A DNA stretch of 64,000 bases from positions 62,001 to 126,000 of the forward strand of contig DURM01000064.1 of the NCBI GenBank assembly GCA_012837335.1. The letters are read 5' to 3'. The notes below the pieces were generated by a model, which did no database searches, was not told the DNA's origin, and was given only the letters and a program-made list of their open reading frames with translations. Source of the stretch: Bacillota bacterium (GTDB lineage: Bacteria; Bacillota; Limnochordia; Darwinibacteriales; DTU012). Of this stretch, positions 17,855 to 27,071 are shown in pieces. The translations under genes were made by a program, and so were the position numbers. The stretch's first letter is position 1. Each line of letters starts with the position of its first letter.

Positions 17855-17917
17855 ATTATGCAGGAATAATCCGGATAAACAGCGAAAGGGTCACAAGATA
17901 CTGCGAGGTGGCATCGG

Positions 17918-18205
17918 GTGAGTTTACTTGATATGGAAATGGTGTGGAGTTTGATCAAAGTTGTGGTTGTACTGGCGTGTCTAACACCTTTAATATACTT
18001 TACAACCCGATGGTACGGCAGAGTTCAAAAGTTCAATCAAAGCGTAATTGTTAAGGAAAGAACGCCCCTGGGCACCAACAGGACGCTGTTAGTGGTGGAA
18101 TGGGAAGGAAACCAGTATCTTTTGGCAGTAACCAACCAGCAGATTATAATAATTGATAAAAAGGCAAAGCCGGTTGAGAAAGGTGGGGAGCAGCCATCTC
18201 CATAA
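17918..18205 (+). CDS. fliO: FliO (FliZ-like), export-gate assembly protein
   Basis: A 95-residue protein with one membrane helix (about 8-30) and a short cytoplasmic domain with QSVIVKERTPLGTNRTLLVVEWEGNQYLLAV, the FliO pattern. FliO helps assemble the FliP-FliQ-FliR core encoded next. The start is GTG 17918 with GAGGTGG ahead. The 63-base gap after the switch gene holds nothing I recognise; cheY normally sits here in Bacillus. Confidence 0.88.
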   Translation: MSLLDMEMVWSLIKVVVVLACLTPLIYFTTRWYGRVQKFNQSVIVKERTPLGTNRTLLVVEWEGNQYLLAVTNQQIIIIDKKAKPVEKGGEQPSP

Positions 18206-18867
18206 CAGAATTTGGCTTAAATTTAATGGAGAATCCCGGGGAAATGGCAGCGGCTCTGCAGATATTGATCTTATTGACAATCCTAACCCTTGCCCCAGCG
18301 ATTCTCATTTTAATGACATCGTTTACACGCATAGTAGTTTCACTCTCTTTTGTCCGCAACGCAATAGCTACCAATCAGATGCCTCCGAACCAAGTGCTGA
18401 TCGGTCTGGCGCTTTTCTTAACGTTTTTCATTATGGCGCCGGTCTTTACCGAAGCGTACACTACGGGGGTCGCTCCTTATTTAGCTGGTGAAACTGATTT
18501 CAACACTGCCTTAACTGCAACTATGGAACCGATCCGGGAGTTTATGTTCGCCCACACCAGAGAGAAAGATCTAGCACTTTTCCTAGAGATCCGAGGCGAA
18601 GAACTGCCGGAAACAAGAGCGGATGTCAGTACCTTTACCCTGATTCCCGCATTTGTAATCTCGGAGTTAAAGACCGCATTTCAAATTGGATTTATGATTT
18701 TTATCCCTTTCTTAGTAATTGATATGATTGTAGCAAGCATCTTAATGGCCATGGGTATGATGATGCTTCCACCAGTCATGATCTCGCTGCCGTTTAAGAT
18801 TCTCTTGTTTGTACTGGTGGACGGTTGGAATTTAGTTGTGAAATCGCTTTTGGCCAGTTTTCTTTAG
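18175..18867 (+). CDS. fliP: FliP, flagellar export-gate protein
   Basis: Export-gate protein with four membrane segments; LQILILLTILTLAPAILILMTSFTRI, QMPPNQVLIGLALFLTFFIMAP and MGMMMLPPVMISLPFKILLFVLVDGWNL (each part of longer conserved blocks) are diagnostic. The first ATG (18226) has no ribosome site and would cut into conserved N-terminal sequence (ISITEFGLNL aligns with the start of FliP proteins). TTG 18175 has AAAAAGG nine bases upstream and gives a basic RR N-terminus, so I use it. An ATA at 18202 overlapping the fliO stop, behind GGTGGGGAG, is another possibility. Confidence 0.92.
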
Positions 18868-18878
18868 GGGATGATTAA

Positions 18879-19148
18879 ATGAGTGAAGTAGAAATCATCG
18901 CTTTGGGCAAGGAAGCGGTCAAGACTGTTCTGCTGGTTTCTGGTCCAACTTTAGGCTTAGGACTCTTAGTCGGCCTGCTCGTCAGTATTTTTCAGGCAAC
19001 TACCCAGATTCAGGAGCAGACTCTGACTTTTATTCCGAAAATCATTGCGGTTTTATTATCGCTTGTGCTGTTTGGACCATGGATGCTGAGGGTTTTGATC
19101 AGCTTTGGCCGTCAGATCCTGGAGAATATCCATACATATATTGCTTAA
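18879..19148 (+). CDS. fliQ: FliQ, flagellar export-gate protein
   Basis: An 89-residue protein of two membrane hairpin helices. SGPTLGLGLLVGLLVSIFQATTQIQEQTLTF followed by FIPKIIAV is the FliQ family signature. Four copies join FliP and FliR in the export channel. It follows fliP by eleven bases with GGGGATG as a weak ribosome site. Confidence 0.95.
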   Translation: MSEVEIIALGKEAVKTVLLVSGPTLGLGLLVGLLVSIFQATTQIQEQTLTFIPKIIAVLLSLVLFGPWMLRVLISFGRQILENIHTYIA

Positions 19149-19161
19149 ATGGGGTTTAACC

Positions 19162-19908
19162 ATGTTTGGTTTAGAAGCTTATATATTAGCTTTTATTAGG
19201 TTTTCAACATTTATTGCAGCTGCTCCGATCTTCAGCCAGCGGGGAATACCACCTCAGCTGAAAATTGGTTTGGCAGCGCTGCTGTCTTTAGCAACTGCAC
19301 CGCAGGTTTCCCTGGAAGGTTATAACTGGGTGCTGCTGATTGTGCAGGAAATTGGGATTGGATTGATTCTGGCATTTGCAGTAATGCTTGTCTTTGCCAT
19401 TATCTATTTTGCCGGACAGTTGGTGGATGTGCCGATGGGGTTCGGTATGGCCACAATCTTCGATCCTCAAACTGGAATCCAGATGCCGATTTTTTCGCAG
19501 TTTTATTATTTTTTAGCGGTGGCCGTACTGCTGGCAGTAGACGGTCATTTGTGGATCATTAGAGCTTTAGCCCAGAGTTTCGAATTTGTGCCGGTCAGCA
19601 CCTTTTTTGACCGAGAGTTTAGTCTTGGTGCACTGCTGGAGCTCAGCAAAAACATTTTTGGAGTGGGACTGCAGATTGCCGCACCAATTATGGGCACCAT
19701 GGTTTTAGTCGACGTTGCCCTGGGAGTGATCACTCGAGTAGTTCCCCAGTTGAATGTCTTTGTTTTGGGTTTTCCCATCAAAATTCTCATGGGTATGCTG
19801 ATTGTGATCTTAGCCGTTCCAGTTTTTATTTCAATAGCTGCCAAACTGTTTGGTTTTGACGGTCTGCTGATGGAAGTGATTATGGGTTTGATTACTTCCG
19901 GCAGTTAG
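19162..19908 (+). CDS. fliR: FliR, flagellar export-gate protein
   Basis: A 248-residue integral membrane protein with about six hydrophobic segments. RFSTFIAAAPIFSQRGIPPQLKIGLA, PMGFGMATIFDPQTG and VPQLNVFVLGFPIKI are FliR motifs. The start is ATG 19162 after AAATGGGG; a TTG at 19105 is in frame but lies in fliQ and adds unrelated residues. FliR caps the FliP ring of the export gate. Confidence 0.95.
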   Translation: MFGLEAYILAFIRFSTFIAAAPIFSQRGIPPQLKIGLAALLSLATAPQVSLEGYNWVLLIVQEIGIGLILAFAVMLVFAIIYFAGQLVDVPMGFGMATIFDPQTGIQMPIFSQFYYFLAVAVLLAVDGHLWIIRALAQSFEFVPVSTFFDREFSLGALLELSKNIFGVGLQIAAPIMGTMVLVDVALGVITRVVPQLNVFVLGFPIKILMGMLIVILAVPVFISIAAKLFGFDGLLMEVIMGLITSGS

Positions 19909-19917
19909 GAGATGAAA

Positions 19918-21021
19918 ATGGATACAGATCTCGCTTTAACCACAGTAAAACTGAATCTGCAGCTTTTTGCCGAGGAAAAAACTGAAGCCGCTACTCCTCA
20001 TAAAAGGGAAGAGGTACGCAAGGAAGGCCAGGTTGCAAAAAGTGGTGAAATCGGTACAACTCTGATTATTTTGGTAGGTTTCTATGTAATAAAAGCAGCA
20101 CTGACCTTTGCGATTGAACGCATTTATAACTTGGCGCGCCACATTCTGTCTCAAGCTGCAGCTTGGAACGGCACCGCAGACTACGTGTACTCCTTATATC
20201 TGCTGGTGCTGAAAGAAGCGTTGATTGTTGTGCTGCCTGTCTTTGCCGCCTTATTTGTAGTTGGATTTGCTGCCCAAGCTGTACAGGTAGGCTTTATGTT
20301 TAACTTAAATCTGATCAAACCACAATTTAACCGGATCAACCCGCTGGAGGGATTTAAACGGCTTTTCTCAAAGCGGGCGCTGGTTGAATTCTTAAAATCT
20401 GTGCTTAAAATTGCAGTAGTAGGCTGGATTGTATATTCCCAGGTCAGGCAGCGCATACCCTGGCTGGCCAATTTAGCATCAGTCGACATAACCCATTCGT
20501 TTCTGCTGATCAGCAATTCCGTTTTCAGCGTTGTGCAGATGATTGGCATGACTCTCTTAATCCTTGCTGTTACCGACTATTTCTACCAGCGCTGGGAATT
20601 CGAAAAAAATATCCGCATGACTAAGCAGGAAATCAAGGAAGAATTTAAGCAGACTGAAGGAGATCCCCTGATCCGCTCCCGCATCCGCCAAAAACAGCGA
20701 GAAATTGCCTCCAGACGCATGATGCAGGCGGTTCCCACTGCGGATGTTGTCATCACAAATCCGACGCACTACGCAGTCGCTCTGCTGTATCAGGCTGATA
20801 AAATGGCAGCGCCGGAAGTTGTTGCCAAAGGCGCGGGACTGATAGCTTTAAAGATTCGTGAAACAGCGGAAGAACATGGGGTACCTACAGTCGAAAATCC
20901 GCCTCTGGCACGGTCGCTGTATAAATCAGTTGAAATCGGGCAGCAGATTCCCGCTGAGCTTTATCCCGCTGTTGCAGAAGTACTGGCGTTTGTATATCGG
21001 CTTAAGAATCGGGCTCTATAA
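19918..21021 (+). CDS. flhB: FlhB, export substrate-specificity switch protein
   Basis: About 367 residues with four membrane segments in the first half and a cytoplasmic domain carrying the self-cleavage site NPTH at about residues 281-284 (VVITNPTHYAVAL). Cleavage after that asparagine lets FliK switch export from hook to filament proteins. The export start ERTEKATPHK-like motif is here EEKTEAATPHKREEVRKEGQV. I use ATG 19918, six bases after TTAGGAG; an ATG at 19912 overlaps that site. Confidence 0.96.
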   Translation: MDTDLALTTVKLNLQLFAEEKTEAATPHKREEVRKEGQVAKSGEIGTTLIILVGFYVIKAALTFAIERIYNLARHILSQAAAWNGTADYVYSLYLLVLKEALIVVLPVFAALFVVGFAAQAVQVGFMFNLNLIKPQFNRINPLEGFKRLFSKRALVEFLKSVLKIAVVGWIVYSQVRQRIPWLANLASVDITHSFLLISNSVFSVVQMIGMTLLILAVTDYFYQRWEFEKNIRMTKQEIKEEFKQTEGDPLIRSRIRQKQREIASRRMMQAVPTADVVITNPTHYAVALLYQADKMAAPEVVAKGAGLIALKIRETAEEHGVPTVENPPLARSLYKSVEIGQQIPAELYPAVAEVLAFVYRLKNRAL

Positions 21022-21042
21022 TCCGCTCTTGGAGGGTAAAAG

Positions 21043-23127
21043 TTGATTAACGGTTTAGCACCACTGCAAAAATTAAATCAATATCGGGACCTCTATGTCG
21101 TAATCGCCGTAATTTTAGTTATTCTCATGATGATCATGCCGGTACCGGCCTTTTTGCTTGATATCCTACTGGCGTGCAACATCAGTCTTTCCCTTTTAAT
21201 TCTGCTGCTGTCAATGAACATCCGGGAGCCTCTGGAGCTGTCTGCTTTTCCGACCTTATTGTTATTATCGACACTGTTCCGCTTGTCTTTAAGTGTTTCT
21301 TCTACCCGCTTGATCCTGCTTGAGGCTAATGCAGGAAACATTATTCGGGCGTTCGGCAACTTTGTTGTCGGCGGAAACTATATTGTGGGCTTTATTATCT
21401 TTTTAATTCTGGTTATAGTCCAGTTTATTGTTATTACCAAGGGTTCTGAGCGGGTTGCTGAAGTTGCCGCCCGGTTTACCCTGGACGCTATGCCGGGAAA
21501 ACAGATGAGCATTGACGCTGATCTCAACGCTGGATTAATATCGGAGGCTGAAGCCCGACAGAAGCGGATTATGATTCAGCGGGAAGCTGATTTTTATGGA
21601 TCCATGGACGGTGCTTCGAAGTTTATTAAAGGCGATGCTATTGCTGGAATCTTGATTGTAGTAATCGACTTTATCGGCGGCCTTTTAATAGGTATGTTCC
21701 AGCGCAATCTTGATTTCCAGCAGGCAATGAACTTATACACACTGTTAACAGTAGGGGACGGACTGGTTTCCCAGATTCCGGCACTGCTGATCAGTACTGC
21801 CACCGGAATCGTGGTCACCCGAGCGGCATCTGAAAATAATCTCGGCCATGACCTAAACGAACAACTCTTGAACAATCCTAAAGTGCTGGCTGTAACCAGT
21901 GGGGTGCTGCTGCTGTTTGCCATTGTTCCAGGCCTGCCTTTTGTGCCCTTTTTCATTCTGAGTGGATTGTTTGGCACAATTGCCTATCTGCTCTGGCGGG
22001 AGCAGGCTGCTGCGGAAACTACTACAGCCCAAACCCAATTGATTCAGGAGCAGGAGGAAAAACGCCAGCCGGAAAGTGTGCTCTCGCTGCTGCAGGTGGA
22101 TCAGATTGAGCTGGAAATCGGCTACAGCCTAATTCCCCTGGTGGATACCGATCAGGGCGGAGATATGCTTGAACGAATTACCATGATCAGACGGCAGTGC
22201 GCTCTGGAATTAGGGATGATTGTCCCGGTGATCCGGATTAGGGATAATCTCCAGCTGCAGCCTGATGGATATGTAATTAAAATTAAGGGGATTGAAGTAG
22301 GCAGCGGTCAGCTGCTGCTGAGTCATTACCTCGCGATGGATGCTGGAAATGTAGTAGAAACCGTTCCAGGAGAGCCCACTAAGGAACCGGCCTTTGGACT
22401 GGATGCTCTTTGGATCAGTGAAGAAAATCGAGAACGGGCGGAGATTGCCGGTTATACAGTGGTGGATGCGCCCAGCGTTTTAGCTACCCACCTGACTGAA
22501 GTCATTAAAAGTCATGCCCACGAGCTTTTAGGACGCCAGGAAGTTCAGACGCTGCTGGACAGCCTGCGAAACGAATACTCAGCTGTAATCAATGAGCTGG
22601 TTCCAAATCTGATGAGCGTCGGCGAAATTCAAAAAGTGCTTCAAAATCTGCTCAGAGAGCAGGTACCAATCCGCAATTTGGTGACTATCTTAGAGGCATT
22701 AGCAGATGCTGCTCCCATCAGCAAAGATATCGATTATTTAACCGAATATGTCCGTGAAGCACTAGCCCGTCAGATTTCACGGCAGTATTTGGAGAATGAC
22801 ATTTTGTCCGTTCTTACTTTAGATCAAAATTGGGAGACCGTGATCGCGGAGGGGATTGAGCATACAGAACGAGGCAGCATTATTTCTGTTGGACCACGTT
22901 TACTGCAGAGTTTATTCGTACAGCTGAAAGCTGCTTTAGAAAGCACAGCCCTGCCTTATCCGGTCATTTTAGTCTCTCCAAGTATCAGATTAGCATTTAA
23001 GCGCTTGACCGAAAGGAACTTCCCGGGACTGATAGTCTTGTCTTTCGGTGAAATTGTTCCGGAAATCCAGGTTCAGGCGGCGGGGATGGTGAAATGGCCA
23101 TATGAAAATCAAGAAATTCCAGGCTGA
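21043..23127 (+). CDS. flhA: FlhA, main export-gate protein
   Basis: A 694-residue protein. The N-terminal half has about eight membrane segments and the FHIPEP region, including RFTLDAMPGKQMSIDADLNAG, which is highly conserved. The cytoplasmic half (about 345-690) binds chaperone-substrate pairs; YTVVDAPSVLATHLTEVI is typical. The start is TTG 21043 with GGAGGG about seven bases ahead. Its last 26 bases overlap flhF in another frame. Confidence 0.97.
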   Translation: MINGLAPLQKLNQYRDLYVVIAVILVILMMIMPVPAFLLDILLACNISLSLLILLLSMNIREPLELSAFPTLLLLSTLFRLSLSVSSTRLILLEANAGNIIRAFGNFVVGGNYIVGFIIFLILVIVQFIVITKGSERVAEVAARFTLDAMPGKQMSIDADLNAGLISEAEARQKRIMIQREADFYGSMDGASKFIKGDAIAGILIVVIDFIGGLLIGMFQRNLDFQQAMNLYTLLTVGDGLVSQIPALLISTATGIVVTRAASENNLGHDLNEQLLNNPKVLAVTSGVLLLFAIVPGLPFVPFFILSGLFGTIAYLLWREQAAAETTTAQTQLIQEQEEKRQPESVLSLLQVDQIELEIGYSLIPLVDTDQGGDMLERITMIRRQCALELGMIVPVIRIRDNLQLQPDGYVIKIKGIEVGSGQLLLSHYLAMDAGNVVETVPGEPTKEPAFGLDALWISEENRERAEIAGYTVVDAPSVLATHLTEVIKSHAHELLGRQEVQTLLDSLRNEYSAVINELVPNLMSVGEIQKVLQNLLREQVPIRNLVTILEALADAAPISKDIDYLTEYVREALARQISRQYLENDILSVLTLDQNWETVIAEGIEHTERGSIISVGPRLLQSLFVQLKAALESTALPYPVILVSPSIRLAFKRLTERNFPGLIVLSFGEIVPEIQVQAAGMVKWPYENQEIPG

Positions 23128-24148
23128 TACGCTGCCTGAAGCAGTAGCAATGATGAAAGCTGAATTTGGAGAAGAAGCGGTAATTTTACACACGAAAGTT
23201 GTGAAAAAAGACCGGTTTTTTGGCCTTTTTGGCAAGAAATGCTATGAAGTGCTGGGCGCTGTTGACCCAAACCGTCAAGCAGCCAAAAACAGTTCAAAGA
23301 AAACTGCTGTAAACACAAATCCACCCAACACTGCTGCCGACGAGGAAGAATTAGTCGATATTGAAGAGCGCGCCAGCAGTGTGCAGGAATTATTTCAGCT
23401 GCTGCTTCGCCAAGATATCTCCCAAAAACTTGCAGTGGAGATTTTGAAGCCCGTTTTACAGCAGGTACCAAAGCGGGAGTGGACTAATTTGGTTCTGCTC
23501 AAACAGCACCTGCGCACTGCAGTCAGCGCCAAAATCCTGGTGGATCCTCCCTGGGATCTGATGGGAGAACAGAAAACTGTAGTGTTTTTAGGGCCTACTG
23601 GGGTAGGCAAAACCACGACCATAGCGAAAATTGCTGCTAATTATCATTTAATAGCGCAAAAAAAAGTGGGACTGATAACTTTAGATACATACCGCATTGC
23701 TGCCGTGGAACAGCTGAAAACCTACGCAGACATTATCAATGTGCCGCTTAAGGTTGTCTATTCAGGAGCCGAACTTGAGGAGGCGGTGGCTTCATATCAA
23801 GACCGAGATCTAATCTTGATTGATACTGCAGGTCGCAGCCATCAAAATGAGAAACAGATGGCAGAATTGGAGGCAGCTTTGGCGGGAATCAGCGCTGAAA
23901 AATACCTAGTTTTAAGTGCTACCACTAAGGGCTATGACCTAATGGCAATCATCGACGCATATCGTCCGATTGAAATTGATAATTTGATCATTACCAAACT
24001 CGATGAGACTCAAAGTTTCGGCATTCTAGTACAGGCTCCGTCATACGCCCAGGTTCCGATTGCGTTTATCACGAATGGACAGAGTGTGCCTGATGACATA
24101 GAAGTAGCCGATATTGATCAACTGACAAATTTGATTCTGGGGGACTAG
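23102..24148 (+). CDS. flhF: FlhF, SRP-type GTPase for flagellar placement
   Basis: A 348-residue GTPase. The N-terminal B domain starts MKIKKFQADTLPEAVAMMK, the usual FlhF opening, so the 26-base overlap with flhA is real. The NG domain has G1 [10 protein letters not shown] near 164, DTYRIAAVEQL, DTAGRSH and TKLDET. FlhF dimers recruit early flagellar parts to the assembly site; FlhG encoded next activates its GTPase. Confidence 0.96.
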   Translation: MKIKKFQADTLPEAVAMMKAEFGEEAVILHTKVVKKDRFFGLFGKKCYEVLGAVDPNRQAAKNSSKKTAVNTNPPNTAADEEELVDIEERASSVQELFQLLLRQDISQKLAVEILKPVLQQVPKREWTNLVLLKQHLRTAVSAKILVDPPWDLMGEQKTVVFLGPTGVGKTTTIAKIAANYHLIAQKKVGLITLDTYRIAAVEQLKTYADIINVPLKVVYSGAELEEAVASYQDRDLILIDTAGRSHQNEKQMAELEAALAGISAEKYLVLSATTKGYDLMAIIDAYRPIEIDNLIITKLDETQSFGILVQAPSYAQVPIAFITNGQSVPDDIEVADIDQLTNLILGD

Positions 24149-24150
24149 CT

Positions 24151-24987
24151 ATGAGTGATCAAGCCCAAGGACTACGAGATCTTGTCAAGCAAAATTCGGT
24201 CACGATTCCCCGCATACTTGCCGTAGCCAGCGGCAAAGGTGGAGTTGGCAAAACTAATCTCTCCATTAATTTGGCTTTGACACTGATAAAACAAGGTCAA
24301 AATGTGGCACTGCTTGACGCAGATCTAGGTCTAGCTAACGCTGACCTTGTTTTAGGAGTATATCCGCAGTACACTCTCTTAGACATTCTTAAGGGAGATA
24401 AACAGCTGAACGATATTATTGTATCCGGACCGCTAGGTCTCAAGATAATTGCCGGAAGTTCAGGCGTATATGAGCTTGCCAATATGGGTCAGATCACATT
24501 GAACCGGTTTATCCAGTCTGCAACCCATTTGAATCACAACCTGGATTTCCTGTTTATTGATACCAGCGCAGGGTTATCCCGCAATGTAATTCTGCTGACT
24601 ATGGCTGCAGACGAAGTTTTGGTGGTTGCTACCTCTGAACCGAGCAGCATCGCAGATGCATATGGTTTAATTAAAACAATTCTGCAGCGTGATCGAGCCA
24701 AGGAGATTATTGTGATTGGCAATATGGTGCGCTCTCCCAACGAGGGGATTCTGATTTGGCAGAAAATCAATACTATGACAGCCCGATTCCTGCAGAGAGA
24801 GGTGAAATACGCGGGCAGTGTTCTGTATGATCGGAAGGTTGCTGCTGCAGTCCAAAAACAAAAAGCTCTGGTCCTAGCTTATCCAGGCTGCAGTGCGAGT
24901 AGATCTATTCGGAAAGTGGCTCTGAACTTGCTGAATCGCAAATATCTTGCTGCAAGATCCCCGAATGAAATCACACCAATGGCCTAA
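24151..24987 (+). CDS. flhG: FlhG (YlxH), MinD-like ATPase regulating flagellar number
   Basis: A 278-residue ParA/MinD-type ATPase. The N-terminal DQAQGLRDLV is the DQAxxLR motif that stimulates FlhF. The deviant Walker A SGKGGVGKTNLSINLA (about 27-42), DADLGLANADLVLG and FIDTSAGLS follow. In Bacillus the cheB-cheA-cheW-cheC-cheD genes come after this one; here a PilZ gene follows at once. Confidence 0.96.
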   Translation: MSDQAQGLRDLVKQNSVTIPRILAVASGKGGVGKTNLSINLALTLIKQGQNVALLDADLGLANADLVLGVYPQYTLLDILKGDKQLNDIIVSGPLGLKIIAGSSGVYELANMGQITLNRFIQSATHLNHNLDFLFIDTSAGLSRNVILLTMAADEVLVVATSEPSSIADAYGLIKTILQRDRAKEIIVIGNMVRSPNEGILIWQKINTMTARFLQREVKYAGSVLYDRKVAAAVQKQKALVLAYPGCSASRSIRKVALNLLNRKYLAARSPNEITPMA

Positions 24988-25003
24988 CAGGAGGGATAGT
25001 TTG

Positions 25004-25624
25004 GTGCCTACCCCTAATCAAAATATTGAATTAATTATTGCCAACGAAGCTGATAAGGTATACCTAAGCCGCATCGAAGACATCGACGACGATCACTTGG
25101 TTGTGGCAGCTCCAATGGAAAATGGAGTGCTGGTAGCGGTACGTCCAGAAACCTCTGTACTTATTTCCTATAAAAGGGTGGGTCCGGTGGCAGAAGGCCG
25201 ATACCAAGCTTCCGGAATTATAAAGCGTCGATTCAGGCAGGAGAATGTGCCTGTGCTGTTAATTAGACTGACCAGTGACTGGAAAAAAAACCAGCAGAGG
25301 GATTTTGTACGCGTCAATGTTTTGTTAGAGGGTATCTATAACGGTCTTAACGAGTGTATAGTAAAAGATTTGAGTGGCGGGGGTCTGCTTTTCGCCGCAG
25401 AAGAAGAGCTTGAAGTTGGTTCAGTTGTGTTTATTGACCTTAAACTCGATCAAAACGTGATTCGTTTGCACGGTAATATCGTAAGAGCTGTACCTAAAGA
25501 GTCAGGTTATGAATACGGCATGAGCTTTATAAATCTTGACGAACAAACGCGACAGCTGATCATTCAATTCGTCTATAAACGCCAAATCGAAATACATCGC
25601 AAGGTCAAAAACCAAAATTCGTAG
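25004..25624 (+). CDS. PilZ-domain protein (YcgR/YpfA-like), probable c-di-GMP receptor
   Basis: About 206 residues. An N-terminal YcgR-like beta domain (about 1-90) precedes a PilZ domain with the first motif RDFVRVN (about 97-103) and the second motif DLSGGG (about 122-127). These are the arginine and D/NxSxxG parts that wrap around a c-di-GMP dimer. Such proteins slow or stop the motor when c-di-GMP is high. GTG 25004 is eight bases after AGGAGGG; TTG 25001 is equally possible. Its presence between flhG and sigD suggests second-messenger control of motility. Confidence 0.88.
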   Translation: MPTPNQNIELIIANEADKVYLSRIEDIDDDHLVVAAPMENGVLVAVRPETSVLISYKRVGPVAEGRYQASGIIKRRFRQENVPVLLIRLTSDWKKNQQRDFVRVNVLLEGIYNGLNECIVKDLSGGGLLFAAEEELEVGSVVFIDLKLDQNVIRLHGNIVRAVPKESGYEYGMSFINLDEQTRQLIIQFVYKRQIEIHRKVKNQNS

Positions 25625-25637
25625 GAAGTTGATTAAG

Positions 25638-26399
25638 ATGAATAGAGAGACTGTTGATCTAGCAGAACTGTGGCAGCAGTACAAATTAAATAATGATCTG
25701 ACTGCAAGGGAGAAGATTATTGAGGAGTATATTCCACTGGTGCAGTATATTGCGGGTCGAATCGCGATTCATCTGCCTGACAGTGTGGATTATCATGATC
25801 TGATCAGCTACGGGGTCTTTGGATTAATGGACGCAGTCGATAAGTTCGATCTTGAACGAGATATCAAGTTTGAAACCTATGCCAGCCTGCGCATCAGGGG
25901 TGGGATTATGGATGGCTTGCGGTCCACCGATTGGATTCCCCGCAGTGTGCGCAGTAAGGCGAAGCAGGTCGACCAAGCGATTATGAATTTAGAGCATCAG
26001 TTAGGCAGACGTCCTAGTGATCAGGAAGTGGCTGCTGCGCTGGAAATGCCCTTAGATAAATACTATGAAACAGTTGACCAAGTCAGAAGCATCGCTCTTT
26101 TGTCCCTGGATGACCAGATCAGCAGCGATCCCGATTCTGATTCCCTGACTTTGATGGATACGCTTGACGATCCAGCTGCCGCGGTGGATCAAGAGCTTGT
26201 AGACCAAGAAACCCTGCAGGAATTAGCTGCCGCGGTCGATCAATTGGAGGAAAGAGAAAGACTTGTAGTGTCCCTGTATTACCACGAAGGGCTGACATTA
26301 AAGGAAATAGGGCATGTGCTGGACGTATCAGAGTCGAGAATCAGTCAAATTCACAGCAAAGCGATTCGGACACTGCGGAGTAAACTCAAATTTGCTTAA
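25638..26399 (+). CDS. sigD: SigD (FliA-type) RNA polymerase sigma factor for motility
   Basis: A 253-residue sigma-28 factor. Region 2 holds YIPLVQYIAGRIAIHLP, YHDLISYGVFGLMDAVDKFD and FETYASLRIRGGIMDGLRSTDWIPRSVR; region 4 holds LEERERLVVSLYYHEGLTLKEIG with SESRISQIHSKA. The RIRGGIMDGLR stretch is typical of SigD/FliA rather than SigF or SigG. ATG 25638 fits GTAGGAAG better than TTG 25629. It transcribes late flagellar genes; an anti-sigma FlgM gene is not in the window. Confidence 0.95.
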   Translation: MNRETVDLAELWQQYKLNNDLTAREKIIEEYIPLVQYIAGRIAIHLPDSVDYHDLISYGVFGLMDAVDKFDLERDIKFETYASLRIRGGIMDGLRSTDWIPRSVRSKAKQVDQAIMNLEHQLGRRPSDQEVAAALEMPLDKYYETVDQVRSIALLSLDDQISSDPDSDSLTLMDTLDDPAAAVDQELVDQETLQELAAAVDQLEERERLVVSLYYHEGLTLKEIGHVLDVSESRISQIHSKAIRTLRSKLKFA

Positions 26400-26421
26400 C
26401 CCAATCTAGGAGGTTTTGAGC

Positions 26422-26679
26422 ATGTCGATTAAGTTTCCTGATATGCAGGTATTGGTAGGCAGAATCGATCAAATACCGAAGATTCTGCGGGAAGGAGATC
26501 CGACCGGCGCTGGAAAAGTCGCTCCCGCTGTTGTCCAGGAACATGCCGAAAAACCTAAAAAAGTAAATGACAGTCCAAAAACAGCCCGCCTGCGCAATCA
26601 AAAGCGCCATAAAAAAGAAAGCAATTCCGGCGGCAAGCAGCGCCGAACAACCGGCAGCAAATTAGATATCAGAATCTAG
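26422..26679 (+). CDS. Small basic hypothetical protein in the sigD tail
   Basis: An 85-residue protein, start ATG 26422 eight bases after AGGAGG. The N-terminus (FPDMQVLVGRIDQIPKI) is the only ordered-looking part; the rest is rich in Lys, Arg, Asn and Ser and probably disordered. Small genes with a similar D-x-Q-x-L-x-x-R opening occur after sigD in other Bacillota, as far as I recall. The good ribosome site and tight position (22 bases after sigD) support expression. I do not know its function. Confidence 0.7.
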   Translation: MSIKFPDMQVLVGRIDQIPKILREGDPTGAGKVAPAVVQEHAEKPKKVNDSPKTARLRNQKRHKKESNSGGKQRRTTGSKLDIRI

Positions 26680-26693
26680 TTGGGAGGATTTCG

Positions 26694-27071
26694 ATGAGTC
26701 AGTCCTTGATCTTCTTAATTGGTTTAGCAATCGGGTTTATCGGCGGCTTTGTAGTTAAATCTAATCTCGGCGCCGATTCAAAAACAGTAAGCTATCCAAC
26801 AGATATGGATACTTTTGAAGCAGTTTTAGAGCAGTATTTAAACGAATTAGAGAGCAAACAGCAGGAAATTTTGCACGAGTTTAACCAATCGAAAGCCTCC
26901 CAACCCAGTCCTAATCAAGCCTTAGGACGAGCTTACCATGATAAAGCCGAGCAGGTAATCCACCTTTTGAGCCAAGGGTATAATTATACCGAAGTTGCTC
27001 AAAAACTAGGCTTAGGAACAGGAGAAGTCGAGCTGATTTATCAATTGAAAAATAATGAAATTACTCATTGA
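26694..27071 (+). CDS. SwrB-like membrane-anchored protein with HTH-like tail
   Basis: A 125-residue protein with one N-terminal membrane helix (about 5-22), a charged linker, and a C-terminal helix-turn-helix-like segment (about 85-118: VIHLLSQGYNYTEVAQKLGLGTGEVELI). Bacillus SwrB (YlxL), which promotes basal-body completion, has the same layout and the same position between sigD and rpsB. Sequence likeness is limited to this plan, so the name is by analogy. The start follows GGGAGG. Confidence 0.75.
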   Translation: MSQSLIFLIGLAIGFIGGFVVKSNLGADSKTVSYPTDMDTFEAVLEQYLNELESKQQEILHEFNQSKASQPSPNQALGRAYHDKAEQVIHLLSQGYNYTEVAQKLGLGTGEVELIYQLKNNEITH

